Shown here one piece after another: positions 13,124-24,559 of a stretch of 64,000 bases of DNA (positions within the stretch are counted from its first letter, which is position 1; each line of letters begins with the position of its first letter). A program made the translations under genes and the position numbers. The DNA is from Climacium dendroides (taxonomy: Eukaryota; Streptophyta; Bryopsida; Hypnales; Climaciaceae): positions 29,530,001-29,594,000 of the forward strand of contig OX467086.1 of NCBI GenBank assembly GCA_950106755.1, in the 5' to 3' direction. Under the pieces are notes generated by a model, which saw only the letters and a list, made by a program, of their open reading frames with translations, was not told the origin of the DNA and made no database searches.

Positions 13124-14800
13124 CCCCTCAAGGACCAAGGTAGTAACTAAGAAGTAGAATTTAATGATGACTCAAACAATAGTTGTAAAACATGATTTAT
13201 GTATCATATCCATGTGGTAAATCAACTTGAACACAAACCAATGTTTTTCAATAAAGTTTGAAGCCAAAAATTGAAAATCCTTCTAAAATCCATTGTAGAT
13301 TGAATATTTGTGATTTTCATAAGAAAACTTTCCTTAACATTTAAAATAGTAAATTCTAGTCATAATAATTTTGAAGATTTTTATTTTACTTTTTAAGAGT
13401 TACTTTTGAGGCTAGATCTACTAGTGATGTTTGAATTATAGAGCAAGGTCTTCAAAATCTATACCACACAAATATTAAAGAACTAATACAAGAATCTTCA
13501 AAAAAATTGATGAACCAAAAAATTCAATTTTGTGTACCTTGGAATGTTTTTGCATTCATCCATTGTTTGAAATTTGAATGTCTAGTCCTTAACCTCTAAA
13601 GGACCAAAAGAACACAATGTGTCATCTTCAAATTTTCAATGGCACATTCTTGGTAGGGTGAAACAAATCTCAATATTTTAAAAACTAGGATCTTGTAGAG
13701 TAACAAGTCGACATAAGTCTTGTTGCATTTTCTGATTTTCAAAATTTAAATGTGAGAAGTATTTAAAAATTTATTTTAGGAAATGTAGTCTAATAGAAAA
13801 ACTTTGTACAAGCAAGTTGGGTTCGGAGAATTCTTTTTTCAAATTTGTATCTTTAGCAATTTTAAAGAAACAAGGTCCAATTTGGTGTAATATAAAATAA
13901 TTGGAATGATTCCAAATTTTCTGAAGATGTTCCATGCAATGCTCTAATAATATCAATTGTTCAATTTCAAAAAATGACGCATATAGGATTTTTAAATTTT
14001 TTTGTAGGATCCAATTTGGTCAATTTTAGCTTTGCATTTCTTCTATTTAAAAATGTGTATAAATTTGAGAGAATTTTTTGTTTTTCAATTTAAAAAATAA
14101 AAATATTACATTTGCCAAAGATTCCAGTACTGTTTTTTTAGAGGTGCTTATTAAAAAAGAATTATCCATCATCTTATAATTTTTCTTCTCTAGAAGTTGC
14201 ATTTTTTACCTATAAATTTGATCATCCAAAATTTTTGGCTAAAAAGTTATTGTAGGAAATGTAATTTGTTTTTCAACTTGAGTAAATATTTTTTCATAAT
14301 TAAAATTTTGAAATTGCTTCTCTAGATTTATATATACTTGGAAAGCTTTGAATCATTTTATTTTGATTAATGAATGAAAATTATGAGGAGTTTTAGTTTG
14401 TGGGGCAATTATGGATTCTATACTATTTGAAAACAAACTTTGAAGTTCTTAATTTAATTTAATTTTCAATATTTTCTGAAAAAAAAATTCATAGGATGTA
14501 GATTGTTTATTACAACATTACAAACATTGTCATTTTTCAATTTCATAACCTAAAAATTCTCAACAATTTTATATTTTGAATCATTCTTTACTTCTTTCAA
14601 CTTACTATTTTTTTCCCTATATGTTGTGCAATTCCAAATGATTTCTGAAATTTTTTCTGCATCTTCTAAAACCAACGCACTATAAGATCCTATGGTTACA
14701 TGTGTCCAAGAATGTTTTTTTTTTCAAAAATTTGGTACTTGTACTAGAAATGGTAGTTTTTGAGTGTTTTTGGTGAAAATATAGTTAAAGAACTTTAGGG
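13124..14800. repeat. Truncated and rearranged TTAA elements
   Basis: Left-type ends occur at 13120 (TTAACCCCTCAAGGACCAAG) and 13589 (TTAACCTCTAAAGGACCA). The sequence up to 14800 (GTTTTTGGTGAAAATATAG ... AACTTTAGGGG) matches the right end of 4243-4790 but has lost its TTAA. The block at about 14340-14800 is the reverse complement of parts of 1527-2454. Confidence 0.5.
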
Positions 14801-15149
14801 GGGGTACGTAGCCGTGGGTGGTTGTGCTCTATTAAGGCAAGATTGCTTGATAGTCTTGATGGAGTTCATTTCACAATAGGTGGCACTCTCTCAATGGATG
14901 AGAAGAGGCACATTCTTTTGCACAACGTAAAGCTCAAAGCTTGCCATGTTATTTCTCAAAATGAGGCTTTACTTTTTCACATTACCTAGTCCAAAATGCT
15001 AGGATAGGTTCTCCTTTTGGTGTGTGACAATCCAATTGAGTGGATTATGCTTACTATATAATGTACCACCACTATACATTTCAAAATTTAGTAATGTGGC
15101 ACAATCTAAAGATGGACTATTCTTCTCGTTCTATTGTGCTCAATTAATG
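14801..15149. other. Spacer with no recognisable feature
   Basis: The stretch begins at GGGTACGTAGCC and is slightly less AT-rich than its left neighbour. No coherent frame, repeat or motif was recognised. Confidence 0.3.
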
Positions 15150-15960
15150 TGACCCTTTCCAAGTCTCCAATTGTAACATGGAAGGGGCCAACTAATCAAC
15201 TTTGTTGTCATTGACATGCCACTCTTCATTGTTCTATTAATTCGTCCCCTTTCCAAATCTCCAATTGTGGCGTAGGAGGGGTCACTAGGGGAGGGGGTTA
15301 ATTGATCAATCTTTTGTTGTTGTCATTGACATGTCACTCTCGATTGTTCTATTGCTTTGTCCCTTTCCAAATCTCCGATTGTGGCATGGCAGGGGCCAAT
15401 TGATCAATTGATCTTTTGTTGTTGTCATCGACATGCCACAATTCACATTGTTCTATTACTTTGTCCCTTTCCAAGTCTCCGATTGTGGTATGGGAGGGGC
15501 CAAATGATTGATTGATCTTTCGTTCTTGTCATCGACATGCCACTCTCGATTATTCTATTGTTTTGCCCCTTGCTTTCCAAGCCTCCGATTGTGGCATGAG
15601 AGGTGTCAACTAATCGATTGATCTTTTGTTGTTTGTCATTGACATGCCGCAATTCACATTGTTCTATTGCTTTGCCCCTTGCTTTCCAAGCCTCCGATTG
15701 TGGCATGAGAGGTGTCAACTAATCGATTGATCTTTTGTTGTTTGTCATTGACATGCCGCAATTCACATTGTTCCATTGCTTTGCCCCTTGCTTTCCAAGT
15801 CTCTGTTTGTGACATGGGAGGGGCCAAATGATTGATTGATCTTTTGTTGTTTGTCATCGGGATGCCGCAACTCACATTGTTCTATCGCTTTGCCCCTTGC
15901 TTTCCAAGCCTCCCCTTGTGACGTGGGCTGGGCCAACTGATTGATCTGCTTGTCATCATC
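15150..15960. repeat. Tandem satellite, ~94-113-bp units, about eight copies
   Basis: Each unit carries TTTCCAAGCCTCCGATTGTGG, then a GATTGATCTTTTGTTGT block, then CATTGACATGCC. TTTCCAA starts recur at about 15156, 15250, 15363, 15467, 15573, 15682, 15791 and 15900. The last spacings are exactly 109 bp, and the units starting at 15573 and 15682 differ by one base, so they duplicated recently. Minus-strand frames through the array repeat a peptide pattern, but this follows from the DNA repeat and is not taken as a gene. Confidence 0.85.
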
Positions 15961-16450
15961 AACATGACGTGCCGTGCCGTGTTGCGCTCCCCTCCCCTCC
16001 CATGACCTCCACCGGCTGCTGTGCTGTCTCAGGTCACGAATTGTCCGTTCGTTACTCCGTCCTCTGGAGTCTGGATCCCTTCAGAAGCACTTCTTCTTCT
16101 CCATGAAAGAAGAAGTGAAGCTCCGTGAGGTGACTTCTTCCACCAGCCCACGATCCATTGGAGATTCGCAGCAGGCCACTTCAGCAAGGTACTAGAGCAC
16201 ACACTCCCTTCTCGCCTGCGTGACATGATTCCCTGGAGTTGGCAGCATGGCATAGGGCCCCGCCTTCTCCAAATGATGGTCCGTGCCCCTCTTTCCAGTC
16301 AGTCGTGAGGAGCTGCTTCAGCCGCTTGACCTGGCTTGCATGGTCCCAGGGTCCCTCCCCCATTCAAAACATGTGCGTACCTGGGCCAGCTCATCCAATA
16401 TGCCTAAGGATATTCTTGCTCCAATCCATACAAAAAGCAAGCCTGCCTGC
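15961..16450. other. GC-rich island, no gene recognised
   Basis: The composition changes abruptly between the satellite and the microsatellite. Overlapping frames exist on both strands (15974-16195 plus, 16029-16253 minus, 16181-16363 minus), but none matches a family I know. It could be a promoter or exon remnant. Confidence 0.35.
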
Positions 16451-16630
16451 CTCCCTCCCTCCCTCCCTCCCTCCCTCCCTCCCTCCCTCCCTCCCCCTCC
16501 CTCCCCCTCCCTCCCCCTCCCTCCCCCTCCCTCCCCCTCCCTCCCCCTCCCTCCCCCTCCCTCCCCCTCCCTCCCCCTCCCTCCCCCTCCCTCCCCCTCC
16601 CTCCCCCTCCCTCCCCCTCCCTCCCCGCCC
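16451..16630. repeat. C-rich microsatellite: (CTCC)10 then (CTCCCCCTCC)13
   Basis: A 4-bp repeat (16451-16490) passes into thirteen perfect copies of a 10-bp unit (16491-16620), followed by a degenerate tail. The minus strand reads GGAGGGGGAG repeatedly, with G-runs able to form G-quadruplexes. The long Pro/Ser/Leu and Gly/Arg/Glu frames across it (16239-16721 plus, 16391-16772 minus) come from the repeat and are not annotated as genes. Confidence 0.95.
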
Positions 16631-17892
16631 GCCCTCCCTGCTCACTAAACTGAAGGGACGTTATTTCTTTGTGTTCAAAAAACATTTTAACACAAAAAAA
16701 TGGAGGGACGTTCAATTGTAGTGTCCCAGGTGGTGGTCTTGATCTATCACGTACAGTAGCAACATGGTCCACAAAGCCATTGGTGCTGTGTACGATTCAT
16801 CAATTGAGCTACAGTACAAACAACAGTACAATCATTTTGGATACTTGCAAGGGTTGTGCAGTGCAGCAACCGCGGAAGCTTCCCAAGTGGGAATTAAATA
16901 AATCGTTGCTGAAACAGTTGGGAAGATTTTTATTCTCATTGGGTCGGTTTGCAAAGCCTTATCACTGAGGGCTCATCTTACGGACCAATCAGGAAATAGA
17001 GATCCATCACGTAAGTGAACTGACTGTACTGTACTGTACTATACTATAACTTACTACTGTATTTGGGTCAAAAACGAAATCCGAATCGTAACAATTGAAC
17101 TTCAAGTTACCAGCATTCGCTTTCAGCTTACAATTGGGGCCAAGACGAGGAAGTGAAAAATTCTGAGAACTCAGGGACCACCATTGTAAGCTCCAAACAG
17201 TGGAATTGCTCAGATATTTTTACTTTCTTGCATGGCCGTAAACTAACAAAATCACCCGGTGGAAATACAAACCAGAAAGTACATGACCGGTATTACTCTT
17301 TATAGACGGGAAACTAGGAGCAAATTCACAAAACGTCCGGAAATCATATCCTACTTCAGCTAGAACGTTCAAAGAACTTGGCTGGAACTGGTGAGTGCAG
17401 ATACAACGCACCTATCCAAGACATCAGTTACCCATCTCATAACAATCAACATACAAAGAGACCAATCTAACCGAAACATCATTCGACAAAAACAAAAAAG
17501 ACAAAGCAGCAAAAAAGGTTTCAAAGAATCCACAACCCATTATTTCATGGTGTTCAAAACATAATTGAAAAGATCAATACAGTGACAAGATCAATACAAA
17601 AAGAAGTCATGAATAAGTTAAACCGCTTCTGTACAAAAGAATTTATACTCAAAAGATGGTAGCCGCATTTTACAATATGTACCTCAACTGCAACATCATT
17701 GTTACCTCTAACTAAATTACTTGCTTCTTCCCGAGTAGGTGTGGGTGGTTATCATCAGCGTAGCCAAAAAACGTAGGTGGGATCACATCAATACCATTCT
17801 ACTTATACGAGACCTTGGGGCGAAGGTAAGGTCTCATCCAGCCGTAGAAAGAAGAAAATAGAAGTAAAAAAGATAGGAAAAGGAAACGAAAC
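16631..17892. other. Spacer and probable 3' UTR of the first AP2 gene
   Basis: The part next to 17892 (about 17450-17892) lies downstream of the minus-strand stop codon and probably holds that gene's 3' UTR. A GTACT pentanucleotide run lies at about 17024-17045. No other gene was recognised, and the poly(A) site cannot be fixed from sequence alone. Confidence 0.4.
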
Positions 17893-19581
17893 CTAGCAAT
17901 CGTGGTGCCATAACTCGATCACGTCCCCAACAAGATCATCAGCGAAGTCCAAGGAACTCTGAATGCATCCTGCTGAAGGGAACGGCATGTCAGGCACCAG
18001 GTTGAAGCCAGGAGTAAACACACCGGAAAGATAATCGAAAGACGGTTCTGGCAAGGACCCAGGATTGGTGAAAGGGTCTAGATTGGTGAAAGGGTCACCA
18101 GCATCTGTGGCACTTGCTACTTCCTGTTGTGCAGACTCTTCCGCAACTTCATTTTCTTCATGAGCAGGGTCAATAACACCAGAGCTCAAAGGACTCTCTT
18201 GGTTAGAGCTCGGAAAGTTGTCGCAGTTGGTGTCACGGTGGGTGTCGCGGTTGGTGTCGCGGTTGGCAGTTCTAGCACCGAGCACTACTTGTTGCACAAT
18301 AGCATCTGGCAATGGAATTGTAACAGACGGCCGAGCAACGTCGACGGATTGCTTCGCCCTCTGTGCATCCAACACCTTTCTGATAACCTGCTTCGCACGT
18401 TTCTTGAGCTCAACGTTGAATGCTTTGTCTTTTACGTCCTTGCTGACCGAGGAGAAAGGGCGATTCAAAGGTCCCAATTCGCTAAACAGAGCAGGCGAGT
18501 CCTTGAAGTAGAATCCACCCTTGTCTTGACCAGCATAAAACCTTGCACAGTCACAGGCTCGCCGACCCTCATCCACCGTAGCATAAGTGCCCATCCAGAG
18601 CTTCCATTTGAAACGTGGCGGCCTGTACTCCACCACGAATTTTCCCAGATTCTCTCTGAAGCGTACACCGCCCTCTTTGCAACCTATGTCGTCATTATCA
18701 TGATCCAGTTTCTCAGCAGATTCTTTCACATCCCTGCACATCCAGAACATGAAACTCAATGCCGAGCTCTCCACACACAACACACCAATATGTTCAACTT
18801 AATCATGTACTTACATCCTAGAATCAATACACTCAGGAAAAACTATGTGAGATACATCCTAGAACATGCACAACAGTTGGGCTAAGTCGGTGCAATGCAG
18901 GAATACAGTAGAAAACATCCCAAAATGTTCCTTAAAACATGGAATACATCCCATAGTCGATGTGCACAACACAACTGATATATCTACGTGCATGACATAT
19001 TGAACAACGTGCGACAAGAGATATTGAACGATGGTAAAGGCCATATGGAACAAAACTGGGTACCTGCAAAGGTCACTGGTGTCATGAGGTTTCGGAGTTG
19101 CAGCTTCGGTGCTGGGGGCTGCAATCACTAAAGGAGCACTCGCAGGTACAGATGCAGCTGGCTTGATTGGACCTACAAACTTCGGAGGAGACTGAATTCC
19201 AAAGCTAGAAGGAGCTGGCATGCTCAGCTTGGGAGCAGGAGACGGCATGCCAAAGCTGGAGGAGGATGCTGGCCTCGTCGGAGTTGGAATGAGGAAGTTG
19301 TTGTCCCTGTCGTTGGTAAACTGTCTCGAGGAGGCTGGAATAGTAGGGCGTTTGGACTGCGGCTTGAGGGGACCTGCTTTGTGATCGTCCGTGCCAAATG
19401 CTTGCATAAAGTCATCAAAGGCGTCAAACATCCCCAGGCGCTTTCCAAGCACACTCGAGTCCACTGACATCGGTCCTCCATGGTCAATACAGTCTGTACT
19501 GCCAATCCTCAAGCACTCCCCACAGTACTTGTCCAGGCGCTGACACACTTGGTTGTTGCGGTTCTTCAGTAACTCAGGCAT
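17893..19581 (-). CDS. AP2/ERF-domain transcription factor, divergent (452 aa, two exons)
   Basis: Probable nuclear DNA-binding regulator. The coding join is 19581-19064 and 18733-17893; the 330-bp intron (19063-18734) has donor CAG|GTACCC and acceptor GTGCAG|G, and splits an Arg codon (phase 2). Start is the first ATG of the exon (CACCATGCC). Residues 13-34 hold a Cys cluster (C20-x2-C23-x7-C31-x2-H34). Residues 75-165 are Pro/Ser-rich with SFG repeats. An AP2 domain follows at about 194-253, recognised by GKFVVEYRPPRFKWKLWMGTY and a C-terminal FYF; the usual RGVR is GGVR, the usual Trp after it is missing, WLG is WMG and RAYD is RACD. The rest is acidic, with a duplicated DPFTN, a 4-residue NRDT repeat and a hydrophobic/acidic end (DDLVGDVIELW). 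AP2/ERF proteins bind GC-rich cis-elements, but the altered contact residues make its binding uncertain. It shares intron position and layout with the gene at 47707-49593. Confidence 0.85.
18219..18266 (-). repeat. 12-bp coding minisatellite inside the first AP2 gene
   Basis: Imperfect 12-bp units (plus strand GTTGGTGTCGCG type) encode successive Asn/His-Arg-Asp-Thr tetrapeptides between the AP2 domain and the acidic tail. Being a multiple of three, copy changes would keep the frame. Confidence 0.75.
18734..19063 (-). other. Intron of the first AP2 gene (330 bp, phase 2)
   Basis: GT-AG intron lying between the Pro/Ser-rich exon 1 and the AP2 exon. Short imperfect repeats (ACATCCTAGA, ACATCCCA) lie inside it. 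Reading through without splicing gives an in-frame Met start (18783), but that would add a hydrophobic leader with no family support. Confidence 0.85.
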
Positions 19582-21460
19582 GGTGACTAGTAGATGGGAA
19601 CTGGATCAAAGGATATGCTAATAGAGAGATTATAGTCGCAGAGATGCAAAGATCGTTCAACTTCGACCAAAGTCTTGCATCAACCCCAAATGGAAGGTGA
19701 TGCTAGCAGTATTGTAGACGGCCAACGAGTAAGCCGCCACTTTAACAACCATGATCTGCCTGAATGCTCCGTTTCCACCCAATCTTAACTCGCGTCGATC
19801 ATTAGGGCCAACGCAGAGTGATGCTTGCTTCCCTGCGCAACATGAACCATTACTGTCAGATACACTAGTTCAGGACAATACAATGGCATGAGGAAGTGCT
19901 GGAAAAATGAAGCCATGGCACTCAGCGATTCCATACAGATGACATGCAACTTGCTACACATCCACAGCATACCTTTGACCTTGAACCAACAGCAGGAACC
20001 CGTCCGGTATGTTGATATTACTTGAATGGAATGCATGAAGAGTTGCATTTAAGAAGAGATCAATTGGAGTGACGATCAGGAAAATATCACGGAAAAAATA
20101 ATTATAAAATATGATATAATAATGGCCACGCTCATTGTTGTAGACACGTGACATATTCATTTTCATAATTCCAAACGAAGAAAATCACGATAAATGTTGG
20201 TTAAGGAGACGCCTTGAATATGTTCAACAGAGAGGATGTGCCAGTGTACATTTCAGGGGCTGGTGTCTCCTGATCAGCACTCGTAGGGGAAATAAAAAAT
20301 ATTTAGAATCCAAGCACACGTGTTTTCAGCACATCAAATACAAGGAAGAAAAACTACTTATAAGAATTTCCAAGAAATTCTGTTCAGAAGGTTCTCGAAA
20401 CCAACAGGCCATGAACAGTAACCATTGTCCCATCATCGGCTTCCCACCCTCACGAATACAATAGCAGCCATGGGATAAACAACACAAAGAACCGTACCAA
20501 CCTACACCGCAGGCACTTCACCTCATCTTAATCTCAAGAAACGAACACTCTATCTCCCTCGAGTACACAAATGCAACAAACTCAGCACAAGAAGAGACGT
20601 ACAAGCACCAAACTCCGCAACCAAGACGAGCTACTCGTGTCCTGACTTCACCAACACCAACGCAACTGCCCCCACGCAGAAAAACTCATAGTAGAACCTT
20701 CCAGAACCAGTAACACCGAGGCCAACACAAGAGCAACATCTCACCTCAAGAAAAAAGAAGCGCGAAGCAGCAAGAGTCACCACCAACAACTCCTCAAATT
20801 CCACAGTGCCTCGCACACATTCTCTTGAGCAACCTCCTACCTCAAAAGATACAACCTTAGCTCACTCCTCCAAACTAAACACAGACAGCACTGGGAAAGT
20901 GTACGTTCAAACTCTCTGAAACACAGTCAACTTGAGCTGCACCTCCAACCTCGAGCAACGCTGAAGGATAGAAACTGAGAAGCAGTACGAGCTTCTCACA
21001 GACAACCAGAAACGGAGATCACAGACACACTACAAGAATGCAGAATGAAACCCCAGGGCACCCTGAATGAGCAAAGATCCAGAGGAGGTTGGGGGCGGAT
21101 GGGCGCCACGACCTGGCAAACCGCGCGGTAGCGCGCACGGAATCTTTTGGGGAAGATCCGAGGGACGGGTGAGCGAGAGCCCAGCAAACCGCGCGGAATC
21201 TGGTTCGAACGGCGCGGCGCGCGGGACGAAGTGTCGTCCCTAGATGCTCTTCCCGTCTTCGCCTACTCTGCCCCCACCCTCCCCTCGCCCCTGCTCCCCC
21301 TACCTTTTCCCTTGCGTTTCCTTTTCTTTTTCTTTTTAATTGGACCCCTCCCTTCCCTTTTGGCAGGGAAGGGCAAGGAACTTGCGGGGGGTACTATTCT
21401 ATGGTTTCCTGGCTTTGATTTCCTTTCTTTAGGGGGGGGCGGAGTTGATTTTTCCCTATT
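19582..21460 (-). promoter_or_regulatory. Upstream region and CpG-rich island of the first AP2 gene
   Basis: No gene recognised. The sequence is CA-rich on the plus strand (thus T/G-rich as read by the minus-strand gene), then becomes strongly GC- and CpG-rich at about 21060-21450, with a twice-used AAACCGCGCGG motif (21118 and 21186). It probably contains the 5' UTR, possibly with a leader intron, and the core promoter. No TATA box or start site can be pinned down. Confidence 0.45.
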
Positions 21461-21555
21461 CTGAAAAACAGGGTCAGGTGACGAGTCACTTTATCATGGT
21501 CTTCAGGATGACTCACTGCCATTTGTCACACCTCTTGCCTACTACCCAGTTCCAG

Positions 21556-21578
21556 AAAAAAAAAAAAAAAAAAAAAAA
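21556..21578. repeat. Poly(A) run of 23
   Basis: Uninterrupted A23 follows CCAGTTCCAG. It could be a simple repeat or the tail of a short retroposed sequence. I see no matching target duplication. Confidence 0.8.
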
Positions 21579-23140
21579 GGTCCAAAGGAAAAAACAATTG
21601 GTCTCCAGCTGTGTGAGATACTTACTTTGCTGCAGTCTTTGGGTTTATTCAAAGACATTGTGAGATACTTACAGTCCGCATAACTATTTTTTACTATGTT
21701 TTTCTACTTCTGTTTGTTTCATAGTTTACTGCAATAAGGAAGATTTCGCAAATTCGTAGCCCTCACTTGGATGGATTTGGCAAAATATGCTTGGAAAAAA
21801 AAAGTCCGAAGTTTTCAATGTTTGTGCAATAAAAGGCCTAAAAGGAAAAGAAGTCATTTTTTTGCAACAGGCATAAATGTATAATCAAGCAATGATCCTC
21901 CCTTATGTTGAGAAGGTATTATACCTCACTAGATGAATAGGAGAGACTTTTAGTTAATTCAAGGACTAGGGTTGGTGAAGGAGCCTTATAAAAGAATTTT
22001 ATTCATTCTAAGAGTTCTCTTTTCAAAGATGCAAAAAGGATCCTACCTCATTGGTAAACAATGTTATGGATTAATGTAGAAGCACCCATAGTCGGGTTTT
22101 TATGCGATTTTGGAGCAAATAGTGATGAGTATGATGGGATGGAAATTTTTGCCATGTAGGAAGATAGGAAATATGGGGATTCCAAATTATTCATAATTTT
22201 ATTTTCAAAATTGAGGTTATTGTGAATTTTTGGGAGCCAGAAAATATTCTTGACCCATAGCCATTGTACAGAGTCTTCCAATTCCAATCATTTGAGAATT
22301 ACTTTTCCACTCACTACTTAGGGACATGTCTTAATTTTTCACTCTCTACTTAGGGACATGTCTTATAACCTTATTAGTGTCAACATTGAAAAGAACCAAA
22401 AAAAACATTCCAAGCTTGAATTATAGACTAAGGTTGGAAGTAGTGCACCCTACAAGTTGGATATTGGGCATGATTGACAATTGATTGTGCTTTTACCTTA
22501 TCCAAAAAAATTATATTGCCTAGTTCCCACCTACTTATAGAATTTTCTAGATGAGACTCCTTTGTTATTAGCATTTGTTTTTAATTTTAGGTTGGATTTT
22601 AATATGGGGATTTTGTACTCAATGGAAAAATCAAGGAGGGTTGAATATTTTGTAAGTAATTCTTCAATTTTGAATGGATGGAATCACCAAGAATTATCTA
22701 AAAATATTTAAAGGGTCATAAGCCATACAAATTAATCTAATTGTAGAGCAATTGGATGAAAATTTGTTCAAATGGATGCATGTGGTACTTTGAATATATG
22801 TATGTGTTTGTCACAACAGTTTTGAATAGAAAGGCAAGAGGACCTTCTAGAATTCACAATTGTAAAGGTTAGTCCTTCCATGTATAAATGTTCTTTTCAT
22901 TCGTAAATTTCTTTCTATATCCAAACATGCATTGGAGTGTATTTTAGATACAAATGAATAAGTAAATATTGATTACATGTTCTATATTTGAATTTTTTGT
23001 TTATTTGGTTGCATTCATGTATCCGTAAATATTATTACTATAGCGAAAGATCACATAAATAAAGAGTTTATTAAATATAGATTTCATGCACCTACACATC
23101 ATGTATTGATTTTAGTATACTAATAACATTGTGTATTTGT
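21579..23140. other. AT-rich spacer with a degenerate repeat block
   Basis: About 21900-22080 matches the repeat seen at 4820-5030 (minus) and 27715-27870 (plus). A tandem duplication of ACTTAGGGACATGTCTTA lies near 22315-22365. No gene is supported. Confidence 0.4.
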
Positions 23141-24140
23141 TTAACTCCTAAAGGATCAAGGCCTTTATTTTGTCCCAAAACACTCAAAAATGTTATTTCA
23201 ATTGCAAAGTGCATAACATTTAAATTTATGTTTTTTTGCATATCTAACCATCAGATCTTGCACTTAATTAGTATGAAATTGCAACAAAGAAATTTCAAAA
23301 ACTTTCATTTCATAGATTGCAAGATATTTGCGTTTAATTAAAAAAAAAATCTTAATCCCTAAAGGACAAGTGTCCTTTGAACAAATAATTGAAAATCCAA
23401 GTAGGTTCCTATGATTGAAGTCAATTTTGATCACATGTTCATGAAATTTTGATTAGGGTGTGGACATGTATTTCCTTAATAGAAATATAATTTTTTTTCT
23501 GATTGAATGCCTAGATAAAAAATAATAGAAAAATTTGTGCTGGAAAAAAAGTGAGATTGTTGTAGCAAGAAAACTAAACCATCTAGAATTTTTTCCGAAA
23601 AATTATGAAAATTGAGTTTAGAAATGGTTCCTATGAGTTATTTTCTGAAGAAGATGCTTTCATTGCCCCAAAACAAGATTCTTCATGACTTTCTCATCAT
23701 TAATCTACTTTGAATTTCTGCAATTTTTTGTATTGTCTAGCAAACTCCATTTTGAATTTTGAATAGCATAACATTTGTTCCTTAGCATCAATTGAAATCA
23801 AATTCATATTCACAAAAAGCTAATGAGTTTTTCTATCTTCAAAAACAAATTCAAAAAACCATGCCAAAAATTGAGATCGTAGGAACTTGCCCATATCTTT
23901 GAAAGTCCCTCTTGGTATTTTGGTGGTTTAAACTTTCAATTTATACCTTAAATGAGTTTGTTTTTTTGTTTATTTTGTTTGTTATAGTGAAATCTCTAGA
24001 ATCATGTGTCTATCTATTGCATTCTTGATATCGTCACCGTGGAAGGGTGCATAGACTTTGTGTTCCAATTCATAGAAAAAAATATTGAATTTCAAAGATT
24101 TTATGAATTAGAAAATTAGAAAATACTTTTTATTTTATTT
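23141..24140. repeat. Two truncated TTAA-family ends
   Basis: Left-type ends occur at 23141 (TTAACTCCTAAAGGATCAAG) and 23352 (TTAATCCCTAAAGGACAAG). The first starts like 8351 onward and the second like 34356 onward. No right end was found for either, so both are treated as fragments. Confidence 0.5.
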
Positions 24141-24559
24141 TATTACATTGTGGCAATAGGACAGGTGTGTTGCATCTTTTGGGCGCACAATGGCAATGGC
24201 ACAAGGCATATTAGTACAAGTGTCAAAGAAGTATCTATTTCCAATGGAAACATTTGCAACAGTCATACACATTTCAATCAAAAATCAAAATGGTTGGTTT
24301 ATAAAGTGTAATGGAAAGTTTAGAGAGACTATTTCCACACTATACAATGTTTTTATATAGAAAAATATAAAATATACATCAATTTGAATTATTTTGGCAT
24401 GATGTCTACCATCTAGTACAACCACCGTGAACATCAACAATAACCTTCATTCTATGAGATAATGTCGAAATGAAAACATCAAGCACATTTTTGGAGATTC
24501 CTTTCCATTAACACTGAATTGTAGTAGCCGTTTACTCCATGTTCTACGTTCAATAAGTA

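Noticed and set aside
15443..15875. Minus-strand frames with repeated MTxxxxKSINRL-type peptides
   Set aside because: They follow the 109-bp satellite and have no start context, domain or outside homology I recognise.
16239..16772. Long Pro/Ser/Leu-rich and Gly/Arg/Glu-rich open frames across the microsatellite
   Set aside because: They exist in several frames on both strands only because the 4-bp and 10-bp repeats lack stop codons.
18127..18885. A 252-codon plus-strand frame
   Set aside because: It is antisense to the AP2 exon of the first gene. The minus-strand frame explains the sequence through a recognised domain and splice sites.
21180..21215. GGTTCGAAC as a tRNA T-loop
   Set aside because: No acceptor, D or anticodon arms can be folded around it; it is part of the CpG-rich island.
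21556..21578. Poly(A) run as proof of a SINE
   Set aside because: No A/B boxes or target duplication could be made out upstream.
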